NCBI RefSeq assembly: GCF_032380655.1
Contig: NZ_JAWDIY010000001.1
Span: 310,001-374,000, forward strand
DNA from: Diplocloster hominis
Lineage (GTDB): Bacteria; Bacillota; Clostridia; Lachnospirales; Lachnospiraceae
Length of the DNA stretch: 64,000 nt
Direction: 5' to 3'
Each line of letters begins with the position of its first letter. Within the stretch, counting starts at the first letter, position 1. Below, piece by piece: positions 35,050 through 44,073 of the stretch. The translations under genes and the position numbers were made by a program. The notes beneath the pieces are model-generated. The model was not told where the DNA came from. It saw only the letters and a program-made list of their open reading frames with translations, and ran no database searches.

Positions 35050-35901
35050 ATGAAATGTCTGGAACCAGGAGTTTTAGGCTGCTCGGATTACTATTTCAGT
35101 ACGCCCAGCGGAATTGCGAAAAAGTTATTTTTTTATGGAATCTGCTGCGGGGAATTCAGCTGCAAAGTGCCCTATCACGTAAAGAGGGACAGCTATAACA
35201 GCTATCTGTTAATCCAGATCTTAGACGGGAGCCTGACCGTTAAGCTGCCCAAAGAGAAACGCTATGAAACTGCCGAAAAAGGAGATCTTATATGGATCAA
35301 CTGTTACCAGCATCATGAGTATTATACGAAGCGGGATGTCCTGTTTCGCTTTATTCATTTTGACGGCAATGCTTCCGGGGATTTTTACCGGGAAATATTA
35401 CATTCCTGCGGAATGATATTGCGGCCGGCGGAGATCGGGCCATACGATGAGGCTTTCTGCCGTCTGGTTTCCCATTACCGGAAGGAAAAGCTTCTGACCG
35501 AGAGCGAAATCTCCCTCCTGCTGCACACCCTGCTGGGCCTTCCCTTTCAAACGACCGGTTCGGCGGCCGACTCAAGCCCGGACCGTCAGATGATTCCGCA
35601 GATTTTGGATTATATCAAAGATCACTATATGGAGGATCTGGACGTGAAAGCACTGGCCGGTACCGTGAACCTGAGCATCTACTATTTCTCACGGATGTTC
35701 AAAAAGGAAACCGGCTATTCGCCTTATGAGTATCTGATGCACTACCGGCTGGACCGGGCGAAGAGGCTTTTGAAGAATACCGCTATGACAATCCGGGAGG
35801 TTGGGTTTACCACCGGTTTTAAAAGTGAATCCAACTTTGTCTCCTGCTTCCACAAGAATGAGGGGATGTCCCCGGGAAAATTCAGGAAGCTTCCGTTCTA
35901 A
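35050..35901 (+). CDS. AraC-family regulator
   Basis: A 283-residue regulator with an N-terminal cupin-like sensing domain (about 20-150; ILDGSLTVKLP, INCYQHHEYY) and a C-terminal AraC double helix-turn-helix (about 185-283; YYFSRMFKKETGYSPYEYL). There is no receiver domain, so it is likely a direct ligand-responsive regulator. A GGAGGTG site precedes the ATG. Divergent from the DUF5107/TPR gene (160 bp between the starts), which is the probable target. Confidence 0.93.
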   Translation: MKCLEPGVLGCSDYYFSTPSGIAKKLFFYGICCGEFSCKVPYHVKRDSYNSYLLIQILDGSLTVKLPKEKRYETAEKGDLIWINCYQHHEYYTKRDVLFRFIHFDGNASGDFYREILHSCGMILRPAEIGPYDEAFCRLVSHYRKEKLLTESEISLLLHTLLGLPFQTTGSAADSSPDRQMIPQILDYIKDHYMEDLDVKALAGTVNLSIYYFSRMFKKETGYSPYEYLMHYRLDRAKRLLKNTAMTIREVGFTTGFKSESNFVSCFHKNEGMSPGKFRKLPF

Positions 35902-36300
35902 CCCGCTATCCGGAGTCCTGTGTTAAATTATCTAATATAGCCGGAAATACCGAACCCACCGTATCAAAGTCTTATCATAGGTTAATCTTTTTCCCGGTTA
36001 TAACAGCCGGGATGAAGAATCAACATCGTTCTGTATAGAATATTAAGCTCCACATATCCAGTTAAGCGATTCCTTTTTCTGTGACTCATGTACTGTCAAT
36101 CGGACATTTTATTATCGTCGGGACAGAAATAGGAACCTAAGATAACTAGATAAATCAAAACCAAGTTAATAAAATTAAAAACTTAATAAAAAAGCAAAAA
36201 GCAGCAAAAAAAGTAACAAAAAATATTAAAAGTATTTTAATTTTAAAATGATCGTGATATAATTTAAAGTTAATCGTTATTAACAAAGGAGGATATAGCA
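35902..36300 (+). other. AT-rich intergenic region with SDR promoter and dyad
   Basis: No gene seen. The second half is very A-rich (36140-36250), unlike the flanks. TATAAT lies at 36258-36263, with only a weak -35 upstream, and GTTAAT CGTT ATTAAC at 36269-36284 lies between it and the AAAGGAGG of the SDR gene, so it could be an operator. A CCCGG/CCGGG hairpin is near 35993-36012. Confidence 0.45.
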
Positions 36301-36301
36301 A

Positions 36302-37063
36302 ATGAAACGACTTGAAGGAAAAACAGCACTTATTACAGGAGGTAATTCTGGAGTGGGAGAAGCCACGGCAACTTTGTTTGCCAGAGAAGGAGCCAAGGTA
36401 ATCATCGCGGCCCGTCGTGAGGAACAGCTAAAGAAAGTGGCAGAAAAAATTCAGGCGGAAGGTGGTTCAGTTCTGGCAATCCGCGGAGATATCTCCAAAC
36501 CAGAGGACAGTGTAATGCTAGTATCAAAAACGTTGGAAACGTTCGGAGAACTAGACATACTGGTAAATAACGCAGGCGTAAGGGATGAAGGCCTCCGCCC
36601 GATTGACAAAGTGACTGATAACGAGATAGACCGTGTTGTAAATATAAATACCAAAGGTACCATGTATTGCATACGTGCAGCGCTCAAAGTAATGTTAAAA
36701 AACAAAAAAGGTTCTATTATAAATGTGTCAAGTGTTGCCGGTATTAGCGGCGGCGGCGGAGCCGCTTACGTGACTTCCAAGGCGGCCATTCTGGGTATTA
36801 CCAAGCACACGGCGATTCGATGCGCCCAGAGCGGCGTGCGCTGCAATGCGCTTTGCCCCAGCATGATCAAGACACCCATGGCTGATACGACTGGTGAGAG
36901 CATGGATTCAGACATGATGGGAGCAGTGGTGGCCCACTCGGATCTGTCCCTGCCCGTCTGCACTGCGGAAGATGTGGCCAACAGCATACTATTTTTAGCA
37001 AGTGATGAGGCAGCTCCCATAACAGGACAGTGCATTTCCCTGGATTATGGTTCCACTTTATAG
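36302..37063 (+). CDS. Short-chain dehydrogenase/reductase
   Basis: A 253-residue NAD(P)-dependent oxidoreductase of the classical SDR group. The cofactor loop is ITGGNSGVGEAT (near 11-22), followed by LVNNAGVRDE, the catalytic Ser in NVSSVAG and Tyr/Lys in YVTSK (near 156-160). The basic residues after the second strand (AARREEQ) favour NADP. It lies alone in a patch with AT-rich flanks, an integrase remnant and a tRNA gene, so it may have arrived by transfer. The substrate is unknown. Confidence 0.93.
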   Translation: MKRLEGKTALITGGNSGVGEATATLFAREGAKVIIAARREEQLKKVAEKIQAEGGSVLAIRGDISKPEDSVMLVSKTLETFGELDILVNNAGVRDEGLRPIDKVTDNEIDRVVNINTKGTMYCIRAALKVMLKNKKGSIINVSSVAGISGGGGAAYVTSKAAILGITKHTAIRCAQSGVRCNALCPSMIKTPMADTTGESMDSDMMGAVVAHSDLSLPVCTAEDVANSILFLASDEAAPITGQCISLDYGSTL

Positions 37064-37127
37064 TTGTGTTTGAGACAAAAAACGGAACCGTTATATCAAT
37101 TATGCGTGGCGATTCCGTATCTCCGGT

Positions 37128-37310
37128 AATATAATCATCTCAATTCTTTTCTCAAAAACAGGGCAGATCGATGTGTACAAGCTGATGCTTCTAATGGGTC
37201 ATCATGAAGACATCGAAACTACCCGGATTTATCTTCATCATGCGAACCAAATTATAGTCTCTAAAATGAACATATCGCACCTGGATAAAGTGTTCCTCCG
37301 GGAAAACTGA
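37128..37310 (+). pseudogene. Tyrosine recombinase (integrase) C-terminal remnant
   Basis: A short frame whose translation contains LMLLMGHHEDIETTRIYLHH and ends at TGA 37308-37310. This is the last part of a phage/transposon tyrosine recombinase: the GHH...TTRIY block with the catalytic Tyr. The catalytic Arg, Lys and first His regions are absent, so it is a dead fragment. It lies 80 bp from the tRNA-Lys gene, a usual integration target. Confidence 0.75.
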
Positions 37311-37389
37311 TTTTTTCAAAACCGGCAGTTTCAGGACATGAAAAAAGTACCGTCCCCGTAGCTCTATGTCTACAAAAACAGTACCTCGA

Positions 37390-37462
37390 TGCGCCGCCAG
37401 GGGCTCGAACCCTGCACACCCTGATTAAGAGTCAGGTGCTCTACCAAATGAGCTAGCAGCGC
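37390..37462 (-). tRNA. tRNA-Lys (CTT)
   Basis: A complete cloverleaf on the minus strand: 5' GCGCTGC pairs with 3' GCGGCGC, the D arm is AGCTCATTTGGTAGAGC, the anticodon loop CTCTTAA has the CTT anticodon, and the T arm contains GGGTTCGAGCCC. The 3' CCA is not encoded. The integrase fragment next to it suggests that its 3' end was an attachment site. Confidence 0.95.
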
Positions 37463-37586
37463 GAATATTCACAACGCAAGAGTTATTATATCTGAAAGCT
37501 TTTTAAAATGCAAGCATTTTTTCCAAATTTCTTAAAATTTCTCAGAATTTCGTTATTATTTATCGAAACATACCAGGAAAGTAATA

Positions 37587-37619
37587 ATATGCCCCCTGTT
37601 TACTTAACAGGAGGCATAT
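37587..37619 (-). terminator. Terminator of the ribose-type ABC operon
   Basis: ATATGCCCCCTGTT and AACAGGAGGCATAT form a 14-bp stem with one mismatch and a 5-base loop. It lies about 95 bp after the binding-protein gene, with a weak T-run (TATTACTTT) on the minus strand. Confidence 0.6.
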
Positions 37620-37715
37620 CAGAAATAATACTCCCTTTAACAGCTCTTTACATCAGGTTCCAGAGGATCCGTTCCTGTCTGTTACAGTTATACTCTTCTT
37701 TCCGTCAATCAATCC

Positions 37716-38735
37716 TTACTGAATAGTATCTTTGGTCAGAACGGAAACTCCGGTATCTACCTGTGTTTCCTCAATCGGCTCACCTTTTACGGCTTTCACT
37801 GCCGCGTCCATACCCATTTTACCCATTACCTCGGGATTCTGAGCCATGCAGGCCACCAGGGAACCATCTTTGATCAAGCCGAGAATCGCATCGGATTTAT
37901 CAAAACCAACACCGATCACACCGCCGCCTGCTCCTTTGATGGCATTGCCGACACCTACAGTCGCGCCCTCGTTGCATCCGAAGATACCTACACAGCCGTC
38001 TGTGATATAGTTGTCTGCGATATCCTGAGATTTCGCAGCGTCACCTTCCCCGTACTGGGTCTCAAGGATTTCATAAGGGGTGCCTTCGAAGGCTTCCCTG
38101 AATCCGGCTTCCCGGTTGGCGGTGGAATCCGTGGATGCACTGATATTTACGATACCGATCTTGCCGTCTTTCTTGCCCGCGGCTTCCAATGCTTTTAACA
38201 TCTCTTGACCTGCGGTCTTGCCGGCAGCTTTGTTGTCCGTAGAGAATGTGGCTTCCGCTTCTGTGTTTGCCGGAGAGTCAACATAGATGATCTTCACGCC
38301 CTGGGACTTTGCATCATCCAGAACCGCGGTGATAGCATCCGGTCCGTTGGCGGCGATCATGATCGCATCTGCTCCGTCCGCTACCGCGTTATTGACACGC
38401 TCGATCTGCTGTGCATCGTCCTTTTTGTCGGGAGCCATCCACTTATAGTCCACGTTGCCAAGAGCTTCCGCTTCTTCTTTTGCCCCTTTGTCAACCGATA
38501 CCCAGTGCTGGTCGGAGCTGTCCATGGTAATCAGGATCACCTTTACTTTTTCTCCTGAATCCGCGGCAGGAGCTGCGGCGGAATCACCGGCCGCTGCGTC
38601 GGCTGCCGGGCTTTCCTTTGCAGCGGAATCCTCAGCCGCAGGCGCGGCTGCCTCCTCATTCTTCTGGCCGCAGCCTGCAAGCATCGTAGCGATCATTCCT
38701 GCACATAACAGTACGGATAATACTTTTCGTTTCAT
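37716..38735 (-). CDS. Ribose-type sugar-binding lipoprotein (periplasmic-binding-protein-like)
   Basis: A 339-residue binding protein of the RbsB/XylF group. The lipobox is LAGC at about 19-22, followed by an Ala/Asp-rich linker to about 60, and the two-lobe fold follows. Sugar-contact-type patterns are MDSSDQHW in the first lobe, and GADAIMIAANGPDA and FGCNEGA in the next. The last gene of a three-gene importer operon (ATPase, permease, binding protein). The sugar is not known; the context of a fucose-isomerase-like protein and a nucleoside hydrolase beyond the regulators suggests a pentose, 6-deoxy sugar or nucleoside, which is inference. Confidence 0.93.
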   Translation of the reverse strand: MKRKVLSVLLCAGMIATMLAGCGQKNEEAAAPAAEDSAAKESPAADAAAGDSAAAPAADSGEKVKVILITMDSSDQHWVSVDKGAKEEAEALGNVDYKWMAPDKKDDAQQIERVNNAVADGADAIMIAANGPDAITAVLDDAKSQGVKIIYVDSPANTEAEATFSTDNKAAGKTAGQEMLKALEAAGKKDGKIGIVNISASTDSTANREAGFREAFEGTPYEILETQYGEGDAAKSQDIADNYITDGCVGIFGCNEGATVGVGNAIKGAGGGVIGVGFDKSDAILGLIKDGSLVACMAQNPEVMGKMGMDAAVKAVKGEPIEETQVDTGVSVLTKDTIQ

Positions 38736-38842
38736 AATTTGAAACCTCCCTTTTCAATTTTATAATCAAAGCATCCTGTGCTTTAATCATCCTATAAGCC
38801 ATCCTATAAGTCTAAGTCATCCTGTAGCCTGAAACTATGTTT

Positions 38843-39847
38843 CTAATTTGCCTTTTTTCTCGGTTTCCTTCCCGTACGTATAATGACATCCAGCAATACC
38901 GAAACAATGACTATAATGCCGATGACTACATTTCTCATACCGACTGGTGCCCCCACAAACTGAAGCCCGTTTTGCAGTACGCCCCAGATGGAAGCGCCGA
39001 TCACAGTACCGAACAGCAGTCCCTGTCCGCCCAGGGTGGACACTCCGCCGATTACCGAAGCCGCAACCGCATACATTTCGTACATATTTCCAGCATCCAT
39101 GGTTCCCATCCCGGCGGTGGCGCAGGTAATCAAGCCGACCACACAGGCGCAGAAGGAACTGACCAGATATACCTTTAACACGGTGCCGAACACATTGACA
39201 CCGGACAGCTTGGCTGCCTCTATATTGCTTCCAACCGCATATGTATGGCGTCCGGTCCTGGTCCTGCTGAGAATAAAGTTAAAGATCAGGAACAGTATAA
39301 TGGCGATCCACACCGGGTTGTATATTCCCATGGTTTTCCCGTAGTAGAAGAAATCCCGGAATCCCTGGGCCGCATCACCAATAGCGTCCGTGTTATAATT
39401 ATTATTTACGATCTGGGCAATCCCCCGGGCCACTGTCATGGTACCCAGCGTGGCAATGAAGGGCGGCAGATTGAATTTTGCCACCAGCGTACCGTTGACG
39501 ACACCTACCACCAGACAGGCGGCCATGGTTATCACTACCGCGATCCAGGGATTTACCCCTCTGGTCATCAAGGTGGCGGAGGTCATGGTGCTCATTCCGA
39601 TCACAGACCCGATCGACAGGTCGATATTTCCCGTAATCAGCACATAGGACTGTCCGATGCCCACCAGCAGGATCGGAGCCACCTGACGCAGAAGATTGGT
39701 CACGTTTCTTCCGGAGAAAAAGGTGGGGCTCATAATGCCGAATACAATGCACAATACAATCAGACCGACGGTAACCGTAATGACCTGCCCGATACCGCGG
39801 ATGGCCATAAAACTTTTAAAAAAATTATTCTTTTCTTTCTTTTCCAT
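38843..39847 (-). CDS. Ribose-type ABC transporter permease
   Basis: A 334-residue permease of the RbsC/BPD_transp_2 family with about 8-10 membrane helices. Typical segments are LVGIGQSYVLITGNIDLSIG (near 56-75), FIATLGTMTVARG and VNVFGTVLKVYLVSS. It is placed between the ATPase and the binding protein with gaps of 22 and 107 bp. It carries the same sugar as its neighbours. Confidence 0.94.
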   Translation of the reverse strand: MEKKEKNNFFKSFMAIRGIGQVITVTVGLIVLCIVFGIMSPTFFSGRNVTNLLRQVAPILLVGIGQSYVLITGNIDLSIGSVIGMSTMTSATLMTRGVNPWIAVVITMAACLVVGVVNGTLVAKFNLPPFIATLGTMTVARGIAQIVNNNYNTDAIGDAAQGFRDFFYYGKTMGIYNPVWIAIILFLIFNFILSRTRTGRHTYAVGSNIEAAKLSGVNVFGTVLKVYLVSSFCACVVGLITCATAGMGTMDAGNMYEMYAVAASVIGGVSTLGGQGLLFGTVIGASIWGVLQNGLQFVGAPVGMRNVVIGIIVIVSVLLDVIIRTGRKPRKKAN

Positions 39848-39869
39848 TGTTTTTATCTCCTTAGCTCCT

Positions 39870-41393
39870 CTAATTATTTACCGCAGCATGATTGTCTAAT
39901 TTATTATCGAATCTGGTCGCAAACTTCAGAATCAGGTCCTGGGTCGCTTCCTCCCGCTTCAACTCTCCGGTTACCCGCCCGTCACACATGACTATAATGC
40001 GGTCGCTGATCCCCATAACCTCCGGCATTTCCGAGGATACAAACAGAACACCGATTCCCTGCTGCTTCAGCTGATTCATCAGATTATAAATCTCAACCTT
40101 TGCCGCTACGTCAATTCCTCTTGTGGGCTCATCGAAAATAACTACTCTGGAATTTCTGGCCAGCCACTTGGCCACCACTACCTTCTGCTGATTTCCTCCG
40201 GAAAGCGTTGCCGCGTTTACCTCGGCATTTGGCAGCTTGATCTTCAGATCCACCACCGCTTTTTCCGTCATGGTCCGCTCTTTTTTCCGGTTCACCACCC
40301 CTGCCTTGTTGCAGAGAATATCCAGGTTGGGAAGCGCGATGTTTTCCCGGATACTGAGCTTGGTGCACAGACCGTCCTTTTTCCGGTCCTCGGGAGCGAG
40401 AACGATGCCTGCCTTGATGGCATCCATGGGACTGTGAATATCCACTTTGCTGCCATCCAGGATAATCTCACCGCTCTCCTTTTGATCTACCCCGAAGATG
40501 GCTCTTGTCGTTTCGGTACGTCCCGCGCCCATTAATCCGGCGACTCCCACGATCTCACCTTCGTACAGCTCTATATCTACATCCCGGACCATTTTGCCCG
40601 CATTCAAACCCCGGACTTCGAAGATTTTCTTTCCCCGCTTGCACTGTACCCGGGGGAACTTCTCCTTAATCTCACGGCCGACCATCAGGGAAATGATGTC
40701 TTCCAGCTGTGTATCCTTATAGTTCATCTCCGTGATGTATTTACCGTCCCTCATGATGGTGACCCGGTCCACAATATGCTGCAATTCCTCCAGACGGTGG
40801 GAGATATAGACAATCCCGCATCCTTCTTCTTTCAGCTTGTGGATGATAACAAATAAATCATCGATTTCCTTAGAGGTCAGCGCCGAAGTAGGCTCATCCA
40901 TGATCAGGATCTTGGCGTTTGTAGCAAGCGCTTTTGCGATCTCCACCATCTGCTGTTTGGATACCTGCAGGTCCCCCACGATCATATTCGGATCGATGTC
41001 AATATTCAGACGATCCAGCACTTCCCTGGCCTTTTTGCACATCTGGCGGTTAGCCAGTACGCCGGTATGTATCTCTTCCCGCCCCAGGAATATGTTCTCT
41101 GCCACCGACAGATGTGCGCACATATTCAGCTCCTGGTGAATGATGGCGACTCCCAGCTCCTGGGCCAGCTTCGGCGTCAGGTCCCCCTGGGGCTTGCCGA
41201 ATATCTTTACTTCGCCGCTGTCTCTTGTATACACACCGCTCAGTACCTTCATCAGTGTGGATTTTCCAGCGCCGTTCTCACCCAGCAGCGCCATAACCTC
41301 TCCCGCACGCAAATGAAAGGAAACGTCATCCAACGCTTTTACACCGGGGAATGTCTTACTCACATGGTTAATCTCAACTATATAATCCTGCAT
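39870..41393 (-). CDS. Ribose-type ABC transporter ATPase (two ABC domains)
   Basis: A 507-residue ATPase of the RbsA/MglA group with two nucleotide-binding domains. The first is intact: Walker A GENGAGKST, signature VSKQQMVEIAKAL, Walker B ILIMDEPTSAL. The second has the usual altered Walker A (GLMGAGRTE), a full signature LSGGNQQKV and Walker B VIFDEPTRGID. It powers uptake through the permease at 38843. A promoter lies directly upstream at 41438-41466, so the importer can be transcribed apart from the regulator genes. Confidence 0.95.
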   Translation of the reverse strand: MQDYIVEINHVSKTFPGVKALDDVSFHLRAGEVMALLGENGAGKSTLMKVLSGVYTRDSGEVKIFGKPQGDLTPKLAQELGVAIIHQELNMCAHLSVAENIFLGREEIHTGVLANRQMCKKAREVLDRLNIDIDPNMIVGDLQVSKQQMVEIAKALATNAKILIMDEPTSALTSKEIDDLFVIIHKLKEEGCGIVYISHRLEELQHIVDRVTIMRDGKYITEMNYKDTQLEDIISLMVGREIKEKFPRVQCKRGKKIFEVRGLNAGKMVRDVDIELYEGEIVGVAGLMGAGRTETTRAIFGVDQKESGEIILDGSKVDIHSPMDAIKAGIVLAPEDRKKDGLCTKLSIRENIALPNLDILCNKAGVVNRKKERTMTEKAVVDLKIKLPNAEVNAATLSGGNQQKVVVAKWLARNSRVVIFDEPTRGIDVAAKVEIYNLMNQLKQQGIGVLFVSSEMPEVMGISDRIIVMCDGRVTGELKREEATQDLILKFATRFDNKLDNHAAVNN

Positions 41394-41437
41394 CCTTCTA
41401 TCACCCGACCTTACACTTTCTCTTGTTCTGTGATATC

Positions 41438-41466
41438 AGTATAGCAAACGGATCCCGGCGCGTTAA
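41438..41466 (-). promoter_or_regulatory. Promoter of the ribose-type importer operon
   Basis: On the minus strand TTAACG, 17 bp and TATACT, with the start expected near 41431, about 38 nt before the ATPase gene. The sequence upstream of it (41467-41576) is the place where the AraC regulator would be expected to bind. Confidence 0.6.
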
Positions 41467-41576
41467 GGGGGATGGATTTTGAATTATAGGGCTTTTTTTC
41501 AGATATTTTTGTACTTCATGTACAAATTAGACAATTTCTTTAGACTATTTTTGGTACTATTTACGGATTTTATCCT

Positions 41577-43034
41577 TCAGATAACCGTTGCGTCCTGGCT
41601 GAAGTGATGGAACTGGGACCGGTCAAATTCCTGGCTTAACTTTCCATTTTCCACCTGGAGCATCCGGTCCGCCACCATCAGCGAATCGGAAAAACTGGTC
41701 GCCAGGATGACCACCGCAATCCCTTTCTTTTTCAGCTGCTGTATCAGCAGGATGATCTGTGAGCGCAGCGGCATATCCGCATCCGCAAACGGCTGGACGC
41801 AGAATAAGATCTTGGGGTGATAGACGTGAACCCGGTAATAGACAAGATTATAGAGAGACGTCAGACTTAACTCCGTGATATTTTTAGCATGGATATCCGG
41901 TCCAATCAGAGGTTCATACTCTCTGATTACACTTTTTAAGACACGTCTGTCAAACCAGATCCTCTTCGACTTTTCACTCAGAAGAAAACACAGATTTTCA
42001 ATATAACTCATATCTTCAAACAGCATTCCCGGTACGGGATATTGTCCGATAAAGGCAATCCCCGCCCGCAGCGCCTCCCCGGAGGATTTGAGCCGGTATG
42101 GCTTTTCCTCCAGCCGGATTTCTCCGGATATGACATCCATTTCCCCGTTCATCACCCGGACAATGTCGTCCGCCACCGTATGGTTGATATCCAGAAGGAT
42201 CACGCACTCCCCTTTTTCGATCCGGAAGCTTAGGCCGTTCATATTATTGGTCACCACATCGTGGAATCCCAGAACACCATTTCCCTCTTTGTGAGGGATT
42301 TCTTCCCGGTGAAATGCGTTGACATAGTACGGCTTAATCAATTCACGCCGGAAATTTGCCCTCTCTAAAACCCTCAGTATTTTACCGTTTTCCATCAGAG
42401 AAATCCGGTCACAGATCTTGAACGCCTCCTCATGATGGTTGCAGACATACAAAAAAGAAACCCCCTGGGCGGCATACATCCGTATCAGCCTCTGGAATTT
42501 GGGCAGGTCGGCTGAGCTGATAAAATTACAGATATCCCTCACCACAATCAGTTTGACGCCCATGGTCACCGCCTTTAGCAGTTCCACCACGCATTTTTCA
42601 AAGGGGGACAGCACCTCCACCTGGGTTTTCCCGTCGATCTGGATATCCAGCTCATCCATCAGCATTTTTAACTGCCGGTTCAGCACATGGGATTTGATCA
42701 CATAATTCCGAAAGCCTCTGCGCAGCACGAATACATTGTCCGCCACTGACAGATCTTTGACCAGCTTTGTAGGATCTTCGATCACATAGACTTTGTTAAG
42801 CGTATTGGAGCTGTGGGCATAGTTGTTGACCAGCTCTTCATGAAAATAAATCCGTCCGTAGAGAATAGGCAGATTCTGACTGATCAGTTCGATTAAACTC
42901 TCCTGTCCATACCCGTTCAGGCAGACGACGCCCATGATTTCGCCGCAAAAGATATGCAGGTTCAGCTTGTCCAGAAGAACCACATCATCCACCACCCGGG
43001 TGACATTTTCCAGTCTCAGAATTTCTTCTCTCAT
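41577..43034 (-). CDS. Degenerate double-ABC protein (pseudo-ATPase) of the two-component operon
   Basis: A 485-residue protein with the layout of RbsA-type two-domain ATPases, similar in length to the real one at 39870-41393. Its key residues are lost. Walker A of the first domain is CLNGYGQES (Lys replaced by Gln44, Ser by Glu45), the signature reads LSPFEKCVVELLKAV and Walker B is LIVVRDICNF. In the second domain Walker A is LLDINHTVAD, the signature LSLTSLYNLV and Walker B ILFCVQPFAD. ATP hydrolysis is therefore unlikely. The start overlaps the stop of the kinase gene (ATGA), so it is coupled to the kinase and regulator. I infer a regulatory or adaptor role. Confidence 0.88.
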   Translation of the reverse strand: MREEILRLENVTRVVDDVVLLDKLNLHIFCGEIMGVVCLNGYGQESLIELISQNLPILYGRIYFHEELVNNYAHSSNTLNKVYVIEDPTKLVKDLSVADNVFVLRRGFRNYVIKSHVLNRQLKMLMDELDIQIDGKTQVEVLSPFEKCVVELLKAVTMGVKLIVVRDICNFISSADLPKFQRLIRMYAAQGVSFLYVCNHHEEAFKICDRISLMENGKILRVLERANFRRELIKPYYVNAFHREEIPHKEGNGVLGFHDVVTNNMNGLSFRIEKGECVILLDINHTVADDIVRVMNGEMDVISGEIRLEEKPYRLKSSGEALRAGIAFIGQYPVPGMLFEDMSYIENLCFLLSEKSKRIWFDRRVLKSVIREYEPLIGPDIHAKNITELSLTSLYNLVYYRVHVYHPKILFCVQPFADADMPLRSQIILLIQQLKKKGIAVVILATSFSDSLMVADRMLQVENGKLSQEFDRSQFHHFSQDATVI

Positions 43035-44062
43035 AAGATTTCCTTCATGTCTTTTTTAATCAGCGGAAGCGTGATCTCCACATCCGTGCCCACATTCTGG
43101 GTACTGTAGATGCAGATACCATATTCTTCCCCGAACAGCAGCTTGATCCTGCTGTTTACATTGACAATAGCGATTCCGCCCTTGGCGTCCGTATCCGCTT
43201 TCACTGTGTCCACGGAGCTGCTGCTTAACTTGGCGTTCAGCTCGTCCAAAGACCTGCGTTCTATCCCGAGCCCATCATCCGACACAGTGATGATCAGACG
43301 TTTTGGTGTTGTCTCGATCCCGATCTCCAGATTTCCCTTCCCGATCTTGCGCTCGATCCCATGGAAGATGGAATTCTCCACGATGGGCTGCAGCGTCAGT
43401 TTCGGAAGCCGGTACTGCATGGCTTCTTCCTCCTCCTCGGTCCGGTCCCGTATCTGAAGCGACAGCCGCTCTCCGAAACGGTACTGCTGGATAATGTAGT
43501 AATTCTGCACATTTTTCAGCTCATCTTCCAGCGTCACCAGATGTTCCACATTGGATATGGTGTACTGGAAAAATGTAGCCAATGCTTCCGTCATTTTCGC
43601 CACGTTTTCCAGTCCGGCTTTCATGGTTTCCCCGCGGATTCCCTCCAGGGTGTTGTACAGGAAGTGCGGGTTGATCTGATTCTGCAAAGCCAGATACTGT
43701 GCCTGCTTTTTGGAGGCGCTGATCAGCTCATTGGTTTTAATCATATCCCGGAACTTATCCATGGCCTGGGCCGTCTCGGGATTGATATCCACCCTCTGGT
43801 TAAAAACCCCCTCAAAGAGGTATCCGGTCACGAACAGATGCAGTACCTTTGTGTTTTCTTTATAAGGCCGGTACAGCCAGTTCACACAGCCATATCCCAG
43901 AGCGAAGCATCCGATCCAGGAAAGGACTGACGGTATCACAAAAGACCTGTCCCGGAACGCGGCGGCAGAAAGGGTCCAGAGCATCAGCAGGAGAATCACT
44001 GCCAGTATGGCAACCATGATTTTCATGCGGCAGGACAGATAATGGGTCTGTTTCCTCTTCAT
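43031..44062 (-). CDS. YesM-type histidine kinase, small form
   Basis: A 343-residue kinase with two close membrane helices (about 13-33 and 41-62) and almost no extracytoplasmic domain, so it probably senses through a partner or in the membrane. The His_kinase domain has His133 in NPHFLYNTLEGI, and the ATPase domain has ENSIFHG as N box and DDGLGIE. It lies 11 bp after the regulator gene and overlaps the pseudo-ATPase gene by 4 bp. In this layout the missing sensor could be supplied by the pseudo-ATPase or the sugar importer. Confidence 0.93.
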   Translation of the reverse strand: MKRKQTHYLSCRMKIMVAILAVILLLMLWTLSAAAFRDRSFVIPSVLSWIGCFALGYGCVNWLYRPYKENTKVLHLFVTGYLFEGVFNQRVDINPETAQAMDKFRDMIKTNELISASKKQAQYLALQNQINPHFLYNTLEGIRGETMKAGLENVAKMTEALATFFQYTISNVEHLVTLEDELKNVQNYYIIQQYRFGERLSLQIRDRTEEEEEAMQYRLPKLTLQPIVENSIFHGIERKIGKGNLEIGIETTPKRLIITVSDDGLGIERRSLDELNAKLSSSSVDTVKADTDAKGGIAIVNVNSRIKLLFGEEYGICIYSTQNVGTDVEITLPLIKKDMKEIL

Positions 44063-44073
44063 ATGGATATCTC

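Noticed and set aside
38837..39991. Overlapping plus-strand frames over the permease and ATPase genes
   Set aside because: All are antisense to well-supported transporter genes and show no family features.
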